Under the pieces are notes generated by a model. It made no database searches, was not told the DNA's origin, and was given only the letters and a program-made list of their open reading frames with translations. Below, in pieces: positions 47,838 to 56,598 of a stretch of 64,000 bases of DNA (its first letter is position 1; the number at the start of each line of letters is the position of its first letter). This stretch comes from Erysipelotrichaceae bacterium. GTDB lineage: Bacteria > Bacillota_I > Bacilli_A > Erysipelotrichales > Erysipelotrichaceae. A program made the position numbers and the translations under genes. The stretch is taken from NCBI GenBank assembly GCA_012523895.1, contig JAAYSZ010000008.1, positions 1-64,000 of the forward strand. Direction: 5' to 3'.

Positions 47838-49075
47838 AAATCTATCTCCCTTTCTATCATAGAAGCTATTTCTTGTTTTTTAATAACTTCTTTACTACTA
47901 AATTCATCCACAAACACCACTCCAGGAATTTCTAACTTATTATAGTTACTTGCCATAGAATACCCATATGCACCTGTTGAATAAACAATTAGAATATCGT
48001 TTCTTTTATAAGGAGGTAACATACATTCTTCTATTAATATATCTCCTGATTCACAACATTTTCCTGCAATAGTAGCTTTAACAGTTTTCTCTTCATCCAT
48101 TCTATCTACTAAATCACATTCATATTTTGCTTGATATAATGCTGGCCGTATATTATCGCTCATACCACCATCCACAAAATAGTAGTGTTTGTTAGGTGTA
48201 ATTTTTTGATTACCTATTGTATATAATGTATAACCTGAATCAGCCACAATGCTTCTTCCTGGTTCTATCATTAACGATTTAATTTTTTTATCTCTTTTAA
48301 TTAATTGTTCTTCAACATAATTAATTAAACTTTGACTAACCTCTTTTGCGGTTAACGCTTTGTCTTCTTTGGTGTAATTAGCACCAAATCCTCCCCCAAT
48401 ATTTAATATTACTGGTTCGTTAATTAAATCTAACATCTTATCAATTGCCCTATAGTGAGTATCTAATGTAAATAACTGAGATCCTATATGGCAATGATAT
48501 CCATCAAATCTTAAATGAGTATTTTGATTTAATAATTTCTTACATAATTCAAATTCTTCACTATCACTTAACATTCCAAACTTACTATCAAGATGTGCAG
48601 TCACATCGTATTTATGTGTATCAGCTTCTACATTAACATTCATTCTTAATAAGATTTTACATTTCTTATTAATCTTTTTTGATATTTCATCAATAGCTTG
48701 AAGTTCTCCATAATTATCAACTACAAATGTAATTTCACCATAGTTTAATCCAATTAATATTTCTTTATTAGATTTATTATTTCCATGAAAATATATATCA
48801 CTTGGTTCAACTTTAGCTTTTATAGCAGTTATCATTTCTCCTAAGCTTACAACATCTATACCAAATCCATGTTTTTGAAGAAGTTTATATAAATATACAC
48901 AAGAAAATGCCTTAGATGCATAAATAACTTTAGTATCAAATTTATTAGATTTAAAATTATTTTTATATTCTTTTATTCTTTCTACTAACTTTACTTCATC
49001 ATAAACATATAATGGTGTTCCATATTTCTTAGCTAACGATGATGCTTTTTCATGATTAATCATAAAATAAGACAT
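47834..49075 (-). CDS. lysA: Diaminopimelate decarboxylase
   Basis: PLP enzyme that decarboxylates meso-DAP to L-lysine, last step of the pathway. Seen: PLP lysine in VIYASKAFSC (residue about 50), FHGNNKSNKEI, YHCHIGSQLF, LNIGGGFGANYTKED, MIEPGRSIVADSGYTLY, YFVDGGMSDNIRPALY and AGKCCESGDILIEE. The frame opens further upstream (49102), but CGGAGGT precedes the ATG at 49075; 413 residues. First gene of lysA-dapA-dapB and directly behind the L-box, so the operon should be shut off by lysine. This order (last pathway enzyme first) is unusual but coherent. Confidence 0.97.
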   Translation of the reverse strand: MSYFMINHEKASSLAKKYGTPLYVYDEVKLVERIKEYKNNFKSNKFDTKVIYASKAFSCVYLYKLLQKHGFGIDVVSLGEMITAIKAKVEPSDIYFHGNNKSNKEILIGLNYGEITFVVDNYGELQAIDEISKKINKKCKILLRMNVNVEADTHKYDVTAHLDSKFGMLSDSEEFELCKKLLNQNTHLRFDGYHCHIGSQLFTLDTHYRAIDKMLDLINEPVILNIGGGFGANYTKEDKALTAKEVSQSLINYVEEQLIKRDKKIKSLMIEPGRSIVADSGYTLYTIGNQKITPNKHYYFVDGGMSDNIRPALYQAKYECDLVDRMDEEKTVKATIAGKCCESGDILIEECMLPPYKRNDILIVYSTGAYGYSMASNYNKLEIPGVVFVDEFSSKEVIKKQEIASMIEREIDL

Positions 49076-49088
49076 ATTTACCTCCGAT

Positions 49089-49300
49089 AAAATTAAAAGC
49101 ACTATAACTATATAGCGCTTATTTTATTAATATACTTAAGCGCCACTACTTTATTAAGTAGGAGTGTTATAAGTGTTCCCTATAACCCCACAATATAAAT
49201 CTGTCAATTTATATTGTTCGGCGATGGTTGCCTTTTAAGTGTTTCACAGAATACCTTCTCCACACTTTACTCATCTGCATCGCTACCTCTATAATTGTAT
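49089..49300 (-). promoter_or_regulatory. Lysine riboswitch (L-box) with terminator/antiterminator
   Basis: On the minus strand the aptamer (49290-49158) shows the L-box core: GAGGTAGCGATGC, AGAAGGTATTCTGTGAAAC, CATCGCCGAAC, an AT-rich arm (ACAATATAAAT/ATTTATATTGT), GGGGTTATAGGGAAC and TTATAACACTCC. Downstream, GCGCTTA segments (49143-49137 with 49121-49115) can form an antiterminator; the alternative hairpin TATAGCGCT/AGCACTATA (49119-49111 with 49106-49098) followed by TTTTAATTTT is the terminator. The two share the GCGCT element and exclude each other, so lysine should favour early termination of lysA-dapA-dapB. Confidence 0.93.
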
Positions 49301-49423
49301 AAATAATATCACACTAAAAATGATTAGTAAATTAAATTAGCATTTTCACTTGTATTTAGCTGATTTTTTTTATATACTAAATACGCACTTATAAATTAAA
49401 AATAGTAATTTTTCAATTTATGG

Positions 49424-49464
49424 TTGACTTGAAAACATGCTTATGATATATTAAATAAGCGCTT
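49424..49464 (+). promoter_or_regulatory. Promoter of the six-tRNA cluster
   Basis: TTGACT (49424-49429), 17 bp, TATATT (49447-49452), then AAGCGCTT at 49457-49464 around the expected start of transcription, as in the other tRNA unit. Confidence 0.8.
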
Positions 49465-49473
49465 TGGCGATAT

Positions 49474-49549
49474 GGAGGTTTAGCTCAGTTGGGAGAGCAT
49501 CTGCCTTACAAGCAGAGGGTCGGGGGTTCAAGTCCCTCAACCTCCACCA
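49474..49549 (+). tRNA. tRNA-Val (TAC)
   Basis: Acceptor GGAGGTT/AACCTCC, anticodon loop CTTACAA reading TAC, GGGTTCAAGTCCC T-arm, encoded CCA. 76 nt. First of six tRNAs. Confidence 0.96.
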
Positions 49550-49561
49550 TTTTTATAAGAT

Positions 49562-49637
<76 letters not shown>

Positions 49638-49644
49638 TTATTTT

Positions 49645-49729
49645 GGAGAAGTAGCGAAGTGGCTAAACGCGGCTGACTGTAACTCAGCTCCCGATGGGTT
49701 CGGTGGTTCGAATCCGCCCTTCTCCACCA
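49645..49729 (+). tRNA. tRNA-Tyr (GTA)
   Basis: Acceptor GGAGAAG/CTTCTCC, anticodon loop CTGTAAC reading GTA, long variable arm as in bacterial tRNA-Tyr, encoded CCA. 85 nt. Confidence 0.96.
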
Positions 49730-49761
49730 TTCATTTATATATAGGGTTAAACGAATTTGAT

Positions 49762-49837
49762 TGGGGCATAGCCAAGTGGTAAGGCATCAGACTTTGACTC
49801 TGACATTTCCCTGGTTCAAATCCAGGTGCCCCAGCCA
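49762..49837 (+). tRNA. tRNA-Gln (TTG)
   Basis: Acceptor TGGGGCA/TGCCCCA, G discriminator, anticodon loop CTTTGAC reading TTG, encoded CCA. 76 nt. Confidence 0.95.
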
Positions 49838-49844
49838 TATAAAT

Positions 49845-49920
49845 GACCCGGTAGCTCAGGCGGTAGAGCAACTGACTTTTAATCAGTGGGTCGGGAGTTC
49901 GATTCTCCCCCGGGTCACCA
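49845..49920 (+). tRNA. tRNA-Lys (TTT)
   Basis: Acceptor GACCCGG/CCGGGTC, anticodon loop CTTTTAA reading TTT, GAGTTCGATTCTC T-arm, encoded CCA. 76 nt. Confidence 0.96.
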
Positions 49921-49934
49921 TTTCTCAAATATAT

Positions 49935-50008
49935 GCGGATGTAGTTCAATGGTAGAACTTCAGCCTTCCAAGCTGACTACGTGGGTTCGATTCCCATCAT
50001 CCGCTCCA
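49935..50008 (+). tRNA. tRNA-Gly (TCC)
   Basis: Acceptor GCGGATG/CATCCGC, T discriminator, anticodon loop CTTCCAA reading TCC, encoded CCA. 74 nt. Last of the cluster; the truncated phage-like gene lies directly downstream on the other strand. Confidence 0.96.
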
Positions 50009-50017
50009 TAAATTAGT

Positions 50018-50046
50018 AAAATCGCTTAAATAAGCGATTTTTTTTA
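50018..50046 (+). terminator. Terminator of the six-tRNA cluster
   Basis: AAATCGCTTA (50019-50028) pairs with TAAGCGATTT (50031-50040), followed by five or more T. Confidence 0.85.
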
Positions 50047-50076
50047 TGATGTTATTTTTAATTCTTATTTTCTTAA

Positions 50077-51081
50077 TTATTTTAATATTTCAATTTTAAC
50101 TGTTGATATATCACTATTTAAATATACTTCCTTAGCACCTTCATATAACAGTTTATTAAAATCTGTATCATCAAAGTTTAATAATGATTGAGTTAAGTTA
50201 TCTATCTTAGTATCTAAGTTAGGTATGTTTTTTAGTAGTGTTGATTTACGTATGTTTTTGTTTTTGATAGTATATTTTACACCTTCAAGTTGACTAGGAA
50301 AAATATTCCCATTATTTAATTTTTTTTGTACGTTTAAAGGTAAATCCCCTTTATATAATTGATTGTTATTGACATCGCTTAATAATTGTGAAATACTAAG
50401 ATTACTAGTGGAGCTTACTACATTGTTATGCGATGTAGGAACAGCTCCACTATTTTTTTGTTGTCTTGATATTGCATATAACTTTGATGTGTCGCACGAT
50501 TGTAACTCTCCATCAACTATTATACTTCTCACAATATACGTATCACTTCCATCATAATACTCACCATAATAAACACTTGAGTGTCTATCGTTTCTAAAAC
50601 TTTCGTTTAACTTTATTGAATTATTAAATATGGAATGATAATTAGCTATTAAATTTAATCTTCCATTTGATTGTTTAGGGTTTATATGGAATAAACCATT
50701 TTGTGTAACTCTAACTTGATTATTATCTTTATCTGTTAATATATAGCCATTTGAATTAGGGTCTAACACTCCACCATTATTTAAAGCGTTTGTTTTTGAA
50801 AGTGCGAAAATATCTCCTTTACTATGATTAATTAAATTTTGATTAGTTATTGTTGGAACATTTAAATCATCCATCTTAACTAAATTATCATATTGAAAAT
50901 ATTCTGAATCTTTCATTCTATCTAATACAGTTTGTTTGTTAGTTGAATATCGTGTATTACTATCAGTTATTACTTCTCCATTTAATGCTTTAATATATTT
51001 ATTCTTTAAATCAATATAAGTCTTTTCTTGTGGTGTTCCTGTAAAACTCTTAATAACATCACTTAACCAGTCTATAATTCT
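50077..51081 (-). pseudogene. 5'-truncated phage-like protein (remnant)
   Basis: The minus-strand frame is open from 51081 down to the stop at 50077 (334 codons), but the first 55 codons contain no ATG, GTG or TTG; the first ATG is at 50916 (279 residues) and has no good SD. The segment before it encodes IIDWLSDVIKSFTGTPQEKTYIDLKNKYIKALNG in the same frame, so the original gene began further upstream and was cut by the boundary with the next gene. The middle part (NYHSIFNNSIKLNESF, then YYGEYYDGSDTYIVRSIIVDGE) resembles domains found in the tails of large phage MuF/polyvalent proteins. The protein is Asn/Ser-rich, unlike its neighbours. The phage assignment is tentative. Confidence 0.5.
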
Positions 51082-51091
51082 TTATAATAAT

Positions 51092-51868
51092 TTATTTATC
51101 TTTATTCTTTTTTCTTAATTGTTTTAATATTTCATTTTGTAACTTAGATCTTGTTCCTTTTAAATTAGGATAAGCCTTTAACAACCTTCTTTGTGTATAA
51201 TTAAGTCTTTCATGTACTTTTTCTAGATGTTCTTTAAATTCTGGATTATCTAATATATCATGAACTTTACTAGATGCTTTAGCCGCATGATTAGATATAC
51301 GCATACCCATATCATCTGAAATTTTTCTCATATTATTTTGAATTAAGATTAACTCATCAACTTTTTTGTTTAATCCTAAAATATGATTAACAGTAACAAT
51401 AAAATCAATAAACATTCCTATAAGCAAAACAATTAAAATTATAATTAAAAACTTATATGGCAACCAATAAACAAAACTTTCAATAAACGGATGAATTTCT
51501 TTAATTACAATTGCACCTGCTAAACCCCAGGCTATAGAAAATCTTAAACAAATATATCCATGTAAATTAAAAGGTTCATCACTATAATCCCACCATCTTT
51601 CATGAAAAATTTTTTCTAATAAAAATCCTGAAACATATTCTAATAGACTACATATAAAAGATGAAACTATAAAAAGCATTAAAAAGTTTTGATCAAATTT
51701 CTTTGTAATAATAATTAACAAACTCACTCCTATACCATATATAGGACAATATGGCCCAGCAAGCATTCCTCTATTAACAAATCTACCTGTTGTAAGTTGT
51801 TGGAAAACAACTTCTAAAATCCACCCAAAAAACGCATAAATTACAAAATAAGATAAAATATATTCCAT
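51092..51868 (-). CDS. CmpB/DUF1113-like putative ABC-transporter permease
   Basis: A 258-residue membrane protein with about five hydrophobic segments in the first 170 residues and a basic, helical cytoplasmic tail. Seen: the family opening VIYAFFGWILEVVFQ with GRFVNRGMLAGPYCPIYGIG, then CSLLEYVSGFLLEKIFHERWWDYSDEPFNLHGYICL, which are typical of the PF06541 (ABC_trans_CmpB) proteins. These are annotated as putative ABC permeases, but no ATPase partner is adjacent and transport is unproven. Monocistronic between the remnant and ftsH. Confidence 0.8.
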   Translation of the reverse strand: MEYILSYFVIYAFFGWILEVVFQQLTTGRFVNRGMLAGPYCPIYGIGVSLLIIITKKFDQNFLMLFIVSSFICSLLEYVSGFLLEKIFHERWWDYSDEPFNLHGYICLRFSIAWGLAGAIVIKEIHPFIESFVYWLPYKFLIIILIVLLIGMFIDFIVTVNHILGLNKKVDELILIQNNMRKISDDMGMRISNHAAKASSKVHDILDNPEFKEHLEKVHERLNYTQRRLLKAYPNLKGTRSKLQNEILKQLRKKNKDK

Positions 51869-51886
51869 ATATTAACTTCCTTCCAT

Positions 51887-51918
51887 CAAAAAAGAAAACA
51901 TATTTTAATGTTCTCTTT
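51887..51918 (-). terminator. ftsH terminator
   Basis: AAAGAGAACAT (51918-51908) pairs with ATGTTTTCTTT (51901-51891, one G-U) followed by a T run on the minus strand. Confidence 0.75.
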
Positions 51919-53747
51919 TATTTTTTATTAAGAATTGCCATAAATTCTTCACCTGTTATAGTTTCTTTTTCTAATAGATAATCTGATAATTCATCTAGTA
52001 TTTCTCTATTATCAATAAGTATCTTTTTAGCATTTTCATAAGCTTTTGCGATAATATCTCTTACTTCTTCATCCACAAGTCTAGCTGTTTCAGGTGAACA
52101 ATTTGATTGACCTCTTTGTCCAAGATATGCATTTCCTCCAGTTTCTAAAGCCATCATTCCAAAGTTTTCTGACATTCCATATCTTGTAACCATATTTCTA
52201 GCAATTTCAGTTGCTTTTTCTATATCATTAGAAGCTCCTGTTGTAATACTGTTAAATACAACCTCTTCTGCGGCTCTACCACCACATAAAACTTCTAACC
52301 TTTGATAAGCATCTTTTTTACTTACTAAACTCTTTTCTCCTTCATCAACTTGCATAGTATAACCTAATGCTCCTGAAGTTCTAGGTACAATAGTTATCTT
52401 TTGAACTGGTGCTGAATCAGTTTGTTTTGCCGCTACTAAAGCATGACCAATTTCATGATATGCAACAATTCTTTTTTCTTCTTCAGATAAAATTGCATTT
52501 TTCTTTTCAGCTCCTGCAATTACAGTTTCTACTGATTCAACTAAATCTGTAGTTGTAACTACATTATTTCCTATTCTTACAGATCTTAATGCTGCCTCAT
52601 TTACAATATTTGCAAGTTGAGCACCAGAAGCACCTGCAGTCATACGTGCAATAAGGTTAACATCAATATTACTATCTGTTTTAACATTTTTTAAATGTAC
52701 TTTTAATATATCTTCTCTTCCTATTAAATCAGGTAATTCCATTCTTACTTGTCTATCAAATCTACCAGGTCTAAGTAATGCTGGGTCTAATACTTCAGGT
52801 CTATTTGTAGCAGCTAAGATAATAACTCCTTTATTTGCTTCAAAACCATCCATTTCAGTTAATAATTGGTTAAGAGTTTGTTCTCTTTCATCATTAGTAC
52901 TAAATTGATTAGCCCTGCTTTTACCTATTGTATCTATCTCATCAATAAAGACAATACAAGGAGCTTGTTTACTAGCTTGATCAAATAATTCTCTAACTTT
53001 TGCGGCACCTCTACCAACAAACATCTCCACAAACTCTGATCCAGAGATTGAGAAAAATGGTACATCAGCTTCTCCAGCAACTGCTTTTGCCATTAAAGTT
53101 TTACCAGTTCCTGGAGGCCCTACTAATAATACTCCTGTAGGACACTTAGCTCCTACTTCTTCATATTTTTTAGGATTATTTAAATAATCAATGATTTCAT
53201 TAAGTGATTCTTTTGCTTCTTCTTGACCAGCAACATCTTCAAATGTCTTTTTATCTTTATCTGGTTTATAAACTTTAGCGCTATTTTGACCATGGATATT
53301 TAGTCCTCCAGCACCAATTCTATTTGCCATATTTTTTCTTATTTGTCTTCCAATAAAACTAAAGAATAATATAGGAAGCCCATAACTTAATAATAAAGAT
53401 AAAAATACATTAGGAGTCTCTGGAATAACTGCACCATATTTTATTCCTTTTTCTTGTAATTTTTCAGGAAGTGACGGATTATCTACAACTCCTGTTTTAA
53501 ATACTCTTGGTTTACCATCAACTTCAATAACATACTTTATTTCTGTATCTGAAAATTGAACTTGTTCTACCTTATCAGATTCTACAGATTCTATAAATTC
53601 TGAATAACTTGTAACAATAATTTGTCTAGACTGTACCATTGGCATAACAACTAAATTAATTATTAATACTGTAATTAACACTAACCCATAATAATACATT
53701 AGTGGTTTTGGTGTTTTTCTATTATGATTTGAATTTAATCTGTTCAT
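51918..53747 (-). CDS. ftsH: ATP-dependent zinc metalloprotease FtsH
   Basis: Membrane AAA+ protease that removes misfolded membrane proteins and regulators. Seen: two membrane segments (about 18-37 and 111-129) bounding a small periplasmic domain, Walker [14 protein letters not shown], Walker [13 protein letters not shown], second region of homology [21 protein letters not shown], zinc motif HEIGH in [11 protein letters not shown] and the third zinc ligand in the later [10 protein letters not shown] segment. 609 residues, full length. Divergent from the TetR-type gene, with palindromic operator-like sites in between. Confidence 0.98.
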   Translation of the reverse strand: MNRLNSNHNRKTPKPLMYYYGLVLITVLIINLVVMPMVQSRQIIVTSYSEFIESVESDKVEQVQFSDTEIKYVIEVDGKPRVFKTGVVDNPSLPEKLQEKGIKYGAVIPETPNVFLSLLLSYGLPILFFSFIGRQIRKNMANRIGAGGLNIHGQNSAKVYKPDKDKKTFEDVAGQEEAKESLNEIIDYLNNPKKYEEVGAKCPTGVLLVGPPGTGKTLMAKAVAGEADVPFFSISGSEFVEMFVGRGAAKVRELFDQASKQAPCIVFIDEIDTIGKSRANQFSTNDEREQTLNQLLTEMDGFEANKGVIILAATNRPEVLDPALLRPGRFDRQVRMELPDLIGREDILKVHLKNVKTDSNIDVNLIARMTAGASGAQLANIVNEAALRSVRIGNNVVTTTDLVESVETVIAGAEKKNAILSEEEKRIVAYHEIGHALVAAKQTDSAPVQKITIVPRTSGALGYTMQVDEGEKSLVSKKDAYQRLEVLCGGRAAEEVVFNSITTGASNDIEKATEIARNMVTRYGMSENFGMMALETGGNAYLGQRGQSNCSPETARLVDEEVRDIIAKAYENAKKILIDNREILDELSDYLLEKETITGEEFMAILNKK

Positions 53748-53777
53748 AAATTCTCCTTTCTTTTAATTTTTTACTAT

Positions 53778-53863
53778 AACCCAACAACGTGTTGTGCTAT
53801 AATGTAATTGTAAGTATTAAAACACTGTTTAGCAATAAACAAAACAACACAATTTGTTGGGTT
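53778..53863. promoter_or_regulatory. Paired operator-like palindromes between ftsH and tetR
   Basis: AACCCAACAACGTGTTGT (53778-53795) and ACAACACAATTTGTTGGGTT (53844-53863) are inverted relative to each other and each is itself a near-palindrome of ACAAC/GTTGT half-sites. They bracket the divergent promoters: on the minus strand TTGCTA-17-TACAAT fits ftsH. Autoregulation by the TetR-family product is a natural reading. Confidence 0.55.
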
Positions 53864-53885
53864 GGTTATTTAGAAAGGAAATATT

Positions 53886-54497
53886 ATGGCAAGAAAACAA
53901 CCAGAAGTTACTGCAGAAACAAGACAAAACATTATAGATGCCTATTGGCAACTTATTATGTCTGATACAGTAAATAAGATTACTGTAAAGATGATTGCTG
54001 AAAGAGCAGGATATAATAGAGGAACTTTTTATTCTTATTTCTTAGATATTGAAGATTTACAATCACAAATAGAAGATGAATTACTTCCCTCTGAAGAAAG
54101 TTTCGAAAAATTAAGAAAGGCTACTATTTCAAAAAATAGTAAAGAAATATTAGATGTATTTATGCAAATAGAAGATAGTGTTGGCATAAAACTTAGTTTT
54201 TTATTAGGTCCTAGTGGTAGTTTATCTTTTCAATGTAAATTTAAAGAATCATTAAAATCTTTAATCATAAAATATCTACCTTTAGATTTAAATGTGGATG
54301 ATAAAACTATTGATTATAAAACAGAAATGTTATGTGGACTTTTTTATGAAACAATTAACTATTGGTATAGAAGCGGAAATAAAGTTTTCAAAAATGAAGA
54401 AATGATTTCTTTAATGATGGATACTATATTTTATGGTGTTGTAGGCTATAAATTCCATAAAGAAAATTGGGAGGAACTTCATGGAAATAATAAGTAA
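53886..54497 (+). CDS. TetR/AcrR-family transcriptional regulator
   Basis: A 203-residue repressor-type protein. Seen: N-terminal HTH (about 10-58) with TRQNIIDAYWQLIMSDTVNKITVKMIAERAGYNRGTFYSYF, the canonical recognition helix pattern GYNRGTFYSYF, and a helical ligand-binding C-terminal domain. The ligand is unknown. It overlaps nagA by 17 bp, so the two are co-translated, suggesting control of amino-sugar use or autoregulation through the palindromes upstream. SD AAAGGAAA. Confidence 0.92.
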   Translation: MARKQPEVTAETRQNIIDAYWQLIMSDTVNKITVKMIAERAGYNRGTFYSYFLDIEDLQSQIEDELLPSEESFEKLRKATISKNSKEILDVFMQIEDSVGIKLSFLLGPSGSLSFQCKFKESLKSLIIKYLPLDLNVDDKTIDYKTEMLCGLFYETINYWYRSGNKVFKNEEMISLMMDTIFYGVVGYKFHKENWEELHGNNK

Positions 54498-55626
54498 TGT
54501 TAATGTTGTACAAAAAGATAAAATATTTAATTCCGATGTTTTTATCAAAGAAGGTAAAATCCATAACATAAAACCACATAAAAAAAGAGATGGTAATAAA
54601 ATCATTGATGGTAAAGATTATTATTTAATGCCAGGAATGATTGATATACATCTACATGGTAGTTACAACTATGACTTTACCATAGATCCTTATAATTCTA
54701 TTGAAACTGTTTCAAAAGGTCTTGTAAAAGAAGGAACAACTTCATTTATAGCTTCACTAACTGTAATTAGTCATAACAAAGAATTAAATCTATTGAAACA
54801 ATATTCTAATATTGACTCACCTAAAAATGGTGCACATTTTTTAGGCGTTCATAGTGAAGGCCCATATCTTAATAAAAAATATAAAGCATTGATGGATGAA
54901 ACATATTTAAGAAATCCTTCAATTAAAGAATTAGATGAAATGTTAGATGTTTCTAACAACAAATTAAAAATAATGACAGTAGCTCCTGAACTAGAAGGAA
55001 TGGATAAATTTATTCCGTATGCAATTTCTAAGGGAGTTAAGATTATGATTGGACATACAAGTGCATCTTATGAAGAAACTAAAAAAGCCTTAGATTTAAA
55101 AGCAACAGGTTTTACACATTTATATAATGCAATGAGTCAACATCAACATAGAGAACCAGGTGTTGTAACATGTGCTTTAAGTGAGAAAAACAAGTTTTCA
55201 GAACTAATTGTAGATGGTTTCCATGTTCATCCTGCAGTTGTTAAAGCTACTTATAATTGTTTAAGTGCCGATAATATTATCTTAATTACTGATGCATCTT
55301 TAACAAAAGGCATGCCTGATGGTGATTACATTTTTTCTAATCTTTCTTGTAGAAAAATAGGCAATACAGTTAGAGTTATTGAAACAGGAAGAATTGCAGG
55401 AAGCTCAATTACTATGTTAGATGCAATTAAAAACATGAAAAAATATTGTAATTGTTCACTAAATAAACTTGCAATAATGTCATCCACTAATCCAGCAAAA
55501 CTTTTAGAAATTGATGATAATAAAGGTAGTATTGAAATTGGTAAAGATGCTGATTTAATTCTTGTGGATAAAGATTTAAATCTAATTAAAACCTTTGTTT
55601 TAGGAAAAGAAGTATATTCTATTTAA
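54481..55626 (+). CDS. nagA: N-acetylglucosamine-6-phosphate deacetylase
   Basis: Amidohydrolase that converts GlcNAc 6-phosphate to GlcN 6-phosphate, recycling cell-wall amino sugar. Seen: metal site in MPGMIDIHLHGSYNYDFT, GVHSEGPYLNKKYKALMDE (Glu ligand), MIGHTSASYEET, FTHLYNAMSQHQHREPG and catalytic Asp in LITDASLTKGMPDG. 381 residues, full length. No nagB is nearby; the product can join the glmM route. Starts inside the tetR-type gene behind GGGAGGAA. Confidence 0.96.
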   Translation: MEIISNVNVVQKDKIFNSDVFIKEGKIHNIKPHKKRDGNKIIDGKDYYLMPGMIDIHLHGSYNYDFTIDPYNSIETVSKGLVKEGTTSFIASLTVISHNKELNLLKQYSNIDSPKNGAHFLGVHSEGPYLNKKYKALMDETYLRNPSIKELDEMLDVSNNKLKIMTVAPELEGMDKFIPYAISKGVKIMIGHTSASYEETKKALDLKATGFTHLYNAMSQHQHREPGVVTCALSEKNKFSELIVDGFHVHPAVVKATYNCLSADNIILITDASLTKGMPDGDYIFSNLSCRKIGNTVRVIETGRIAGSSITMLDAIKNMKKYCNCSLNKLAIMSSTNPAKLLEIDDNKGSIEIGKDADLILVDKDLNLIKTFVLGKEVYSI

Positions 55627-55640
55627 TATATAACCAAAAT

Positions 55641-55673
55641 AAAATCCCGTTATATTTAACGAGATTTTTTTAT
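55641..55673. terminator. Bidirectional terminator between nagA and the GNAT gene
   Basis: AAAATC..CGTTA pairs with TAACG..GATTTT (55641-55651 with 55656-55668, one bulge), T run on the plus strand and A-rich/T-rich tail on the minus. Confidence 0.75.
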
Positions 55674-56201
55674 TTTTTCTATTTCTTTATCTATATATTC
55701 CCAATTATCTTTATCTATTTCATTTTGTATTAATGGTTTAAAACCAACACTCTTATACATGATTATCGCAATTAAATTTTTATCGCTAGTAGATAAATAT
55801 AACGGTTTATCAATACCTCTATTTTTATAAAGTTCTATAACTTTATGTAACAAGACTTTCGCAAGTCTTTTTCCTTGATGAGCAGGATCTACAGCCATCC
55901 AGTGTAATCTATATCTTCTTTCTTTAAAATGATAACCTTCCCAATAACTACATGTTCCTACAACATCATCATTATCCATTATAAACAACATATTTTCATA
56001 AGTTTCTTCATTATTTAAAAATGTATTATCAAAATATGACTCTGCAGCTTCATGGTTTTCAAATTCATCTACCTTTACAAGAAGATTAATCCACTTTTCT
56101 TTATGTTTATCATTATAAAGTTCAAAATGATATTTTTTATCAAATTCAATATCTTCTTTTATATAATCTTTTAAAACCATTAATACTTTTCTTTTTCCCA
56201 T
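55656..56201 (-). CDS. GNAT-family N-acetyltransferase
   Basis: A 181-residue acetyl-CoA-dependent transferase. Seen: MLFIMDNDDVVGTCSYWEG, the acetyl-CoA motif A in HWMAVDPAHQGKRLAKVLLHKVIELYKNRG (about 105-135), LYLSTSDKNLIAIIMYKSVGFKPLI at the end. The acceptor is unknown. Another start (GTG, 56210) overlaps AGGTGA, so the ATG at 56201 is preferred. It follows the NUDIX gene by 13 bp and ends the helicase/NUDIX/GNAT operon. Confidence 0.85.
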   Translation of the reverse strand: MGKRKVLMVLKDYIKEDIEFDKKYHFELYNDKHKEKWINLLVKVDEFENHEAAESYFDNTFLNNEETYENMLFIMDNDDVVGTCSYWEGYHFKERRYRLHWMAVDPAHQGKRLAKVLLHKVIELYKNRGIDKPLYLSTSDKNLIAIIMYKSVGFKPLIQNEIDKDNWEYIDKEIEKIKKSR

Positions 56202-56214
56202 ATTAGTCACCTAT

Positions 56215-56598
56215 TTATAATGCTTTTTCTATATCCTTTAAAATATCTATATCCGCTTCTAACCAATTAACACTATACAAGGTTTCTTTATCTAACCATT
56301 TGCTAGAAAGATGTTCTGTAAGCTTAAACTCTCCCTCTAGCTCACACCAAAAACAATGCATTGTTAAATGAAAAGTAGGATAATCATATTCAATAGTTTT
56401 TATTAAATCATTAACCCTAATATCAACTTGTAACTCTTCTTTAATCTCTCTTTTTAAAGCTTCTTTAAAAGATTCTCCCTTTTCTACTTTCCCACCAGGA
56501 AATTCCCAAAAACCTTTAAACTCTCCACTCCCTCTTTGTGTGGAAAGTATTTTATTTCCATCTTTAATTACTGCTGCTACTACTTCTATATTCTTCAT
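56215..56598 (-). CDS. mutT: NUDIX hydrolase, MutT-like
   Basis: A 127-residue 8-oxo-dGTP diphosphatase-type NUDIX protein. Seen: VVAAVIKDGNKILSTQRG, the full Nudix box as GGKVEKGESFKEALKREIKEEL (about 36-57, shown in parts: GGKVEKGE and REIKEEL), HLTMHCFWCELEGEF and WLDKETLYSVNWLEADIDIL. Probably removes damaged nucleotides. It overlaps the helicase gene stop by 4 bp (ATGA), which implies tight co-expression. Confidence 0.9.
   Translation of the reverse strand: MKNIEVVAAVIKDGNKILSTQRGSGEFKGFWEFPGGKVEKGESFKEALKREIKEELQVDIRVNDLIKTIEYDYPTFHLTMHCFWCELEGEFKLTEHLSSKWLDKETLYSVNWLEADIDILKDIEKAL

Noticed and set aside
49731..49955. Two ORFs across the six-tRNA cluster, one on each strand
   Set aside because: They lie on tRNA-Gln, tRNA-Lys and tRNA-Gly; composition follows tRNA structure and not a protein.
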